A stretch of DNA of 5,311 nt from the NCBI GenBank assembly GCA_016203345.1, contig JACQMZ010000026.1, forward strand, positions 1 through 5,311. Reading direction: 5' to 3'. This document shows, in pieces, positions 5,228 to 5,311 of the stretch. The stretch is from Candidatus Woesearchaeota archaeon (GTDB taxonomy: Archaea > Nanobdellota > Nanobdellia > Woesearchaeales > ARS49). The first letter of the stretch is position 1, and the number at the start of each line of letters is the position of its first letter. The notes beneath the pieces were generated by a model, which did no database searches, was not told the origin of the DNA, and was given only the letters and a program-made list of their open reading frames with translations. The translations under genes were made by a program, and so were the position numbers.

Positions 5228-5273
5228 GAGAATTTTGAAAAAAGGAGGCAAGGCCGACTTTTTCAAAATTCTC
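5228..5273. terminator. 15-bp-stem hairpin, repeat family member or terminator
   Basis: The arms 5228-5242 and 5259-5273 are a perfect 15-bp inverted repeat (GAGAATTTTGAAAAA / TTTTTCAAAATTCTC) around a 16-base loop containing GGAGGCAAGGCC. The stem length, 16-base loop and GAGAA(C/T)TTTGA core parallel the hairpin at 1579-1616. It lies 45 bases after the stop of the preceding gene and has T-runs in and after the stem, so it may also mark that gene's 3' end. Termination is inferred. Confidence 0.65.
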
Positions 5274-5282
5274 AACGCAACC

Positions 5283-5290
5283 TTTTTATC
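5283..5290 (+). promoter_or_regulatory. Possible TATA box for a gene beyond the window
   Basis: TTTTTATC follows the repeat hairpin and could be a TATA element directing transcription of a gene starting just past base 5311. It could equally be the U-rich terminator tract of the upstream gene. No start codon is visible to decide. Confidence 0.25.
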
Positions 5291-5311
5291 TCCTTCCTTC
5301 AAGTGCTCTGC

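Overview
The window looks archaeal, most likely from a DPANN lineage of the Woesearchaeota/Pacearchaeota type. Three things point there: TATA boxes about 26 to 40 bases ahead of several starts, one apparently leaderless gene, and a secreted protein with the GGPCAN-type domain of archaeal S-layer-like proteins. Several starts share a GGTGA/GTGAT ribosome binding site at nearly the same short spacing from ATG. The lineage is an inference from gene content and promoter style; no rRNA or marker gene is present.

Layout, left to right. (1) 1-645 +: the 3' part of a von Willebrand factor A (VWA) gene with an intact metal-binding site. (2) 649-697: a strong composite hairpin shared by two convergent genes. 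(3) 673-1458 -: a secreted cysteine-rich protein with a C-terminal S-layer-like domain. (4) 1459-1711: a promoter followed by structured DNA, made of an isolated palindrome (1516-1556) and a nested inverted-repeat element (1575-1670). (5) 1712-2002 +: a C-terminal piece of a ribose-5-phosphate isomerase B (RpiB) family gene that lacks its N-terminal half and catalytic motif, probably a pseudogene. (6) 1986-2372 -: a small helical protein of unknown function. (7) 2373-2470: a compact divergent promoter region. (8) 2471-4455 +: a tight four-gene operon of two single-span membrane proteins, a roughly six-span membrane protein and a bacterial-type prolipoprotein diacylglyceryl transferase (Lgt). 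(9) 4574-5182 +: a leaderless gene for a protein resembling the nucleoside 2-deoxyribosyltransferase/DUF4406 group. (10) 5183-5311: a second copy of the dispersed repeat and a 15-bp-stem hairpin.

How the genes work together: most have a cell-envelope theme (VWA protein, secreted S-layer-like protein, membrane operon, lipoprotein acylation). Lgt is the only enzyme whose specific reaction can be named with confidence. Its three upstream partners are unrecognised membrane proteins, and their co-transcription suggests a membrane or lipoprotein role. No protein in the window shows a lipobox, so the Lgt substrates must be encoded elsewhere.

The least ordinary features are the dispersed GAGAACTTTGAATAAC inverted-repeat family (1575-1670 and 5192-5273), the decayed rpiB fragment beside one copy, and the Lgt operon. 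No tRNA, rRNA, CRISPR array or transposase is visible.
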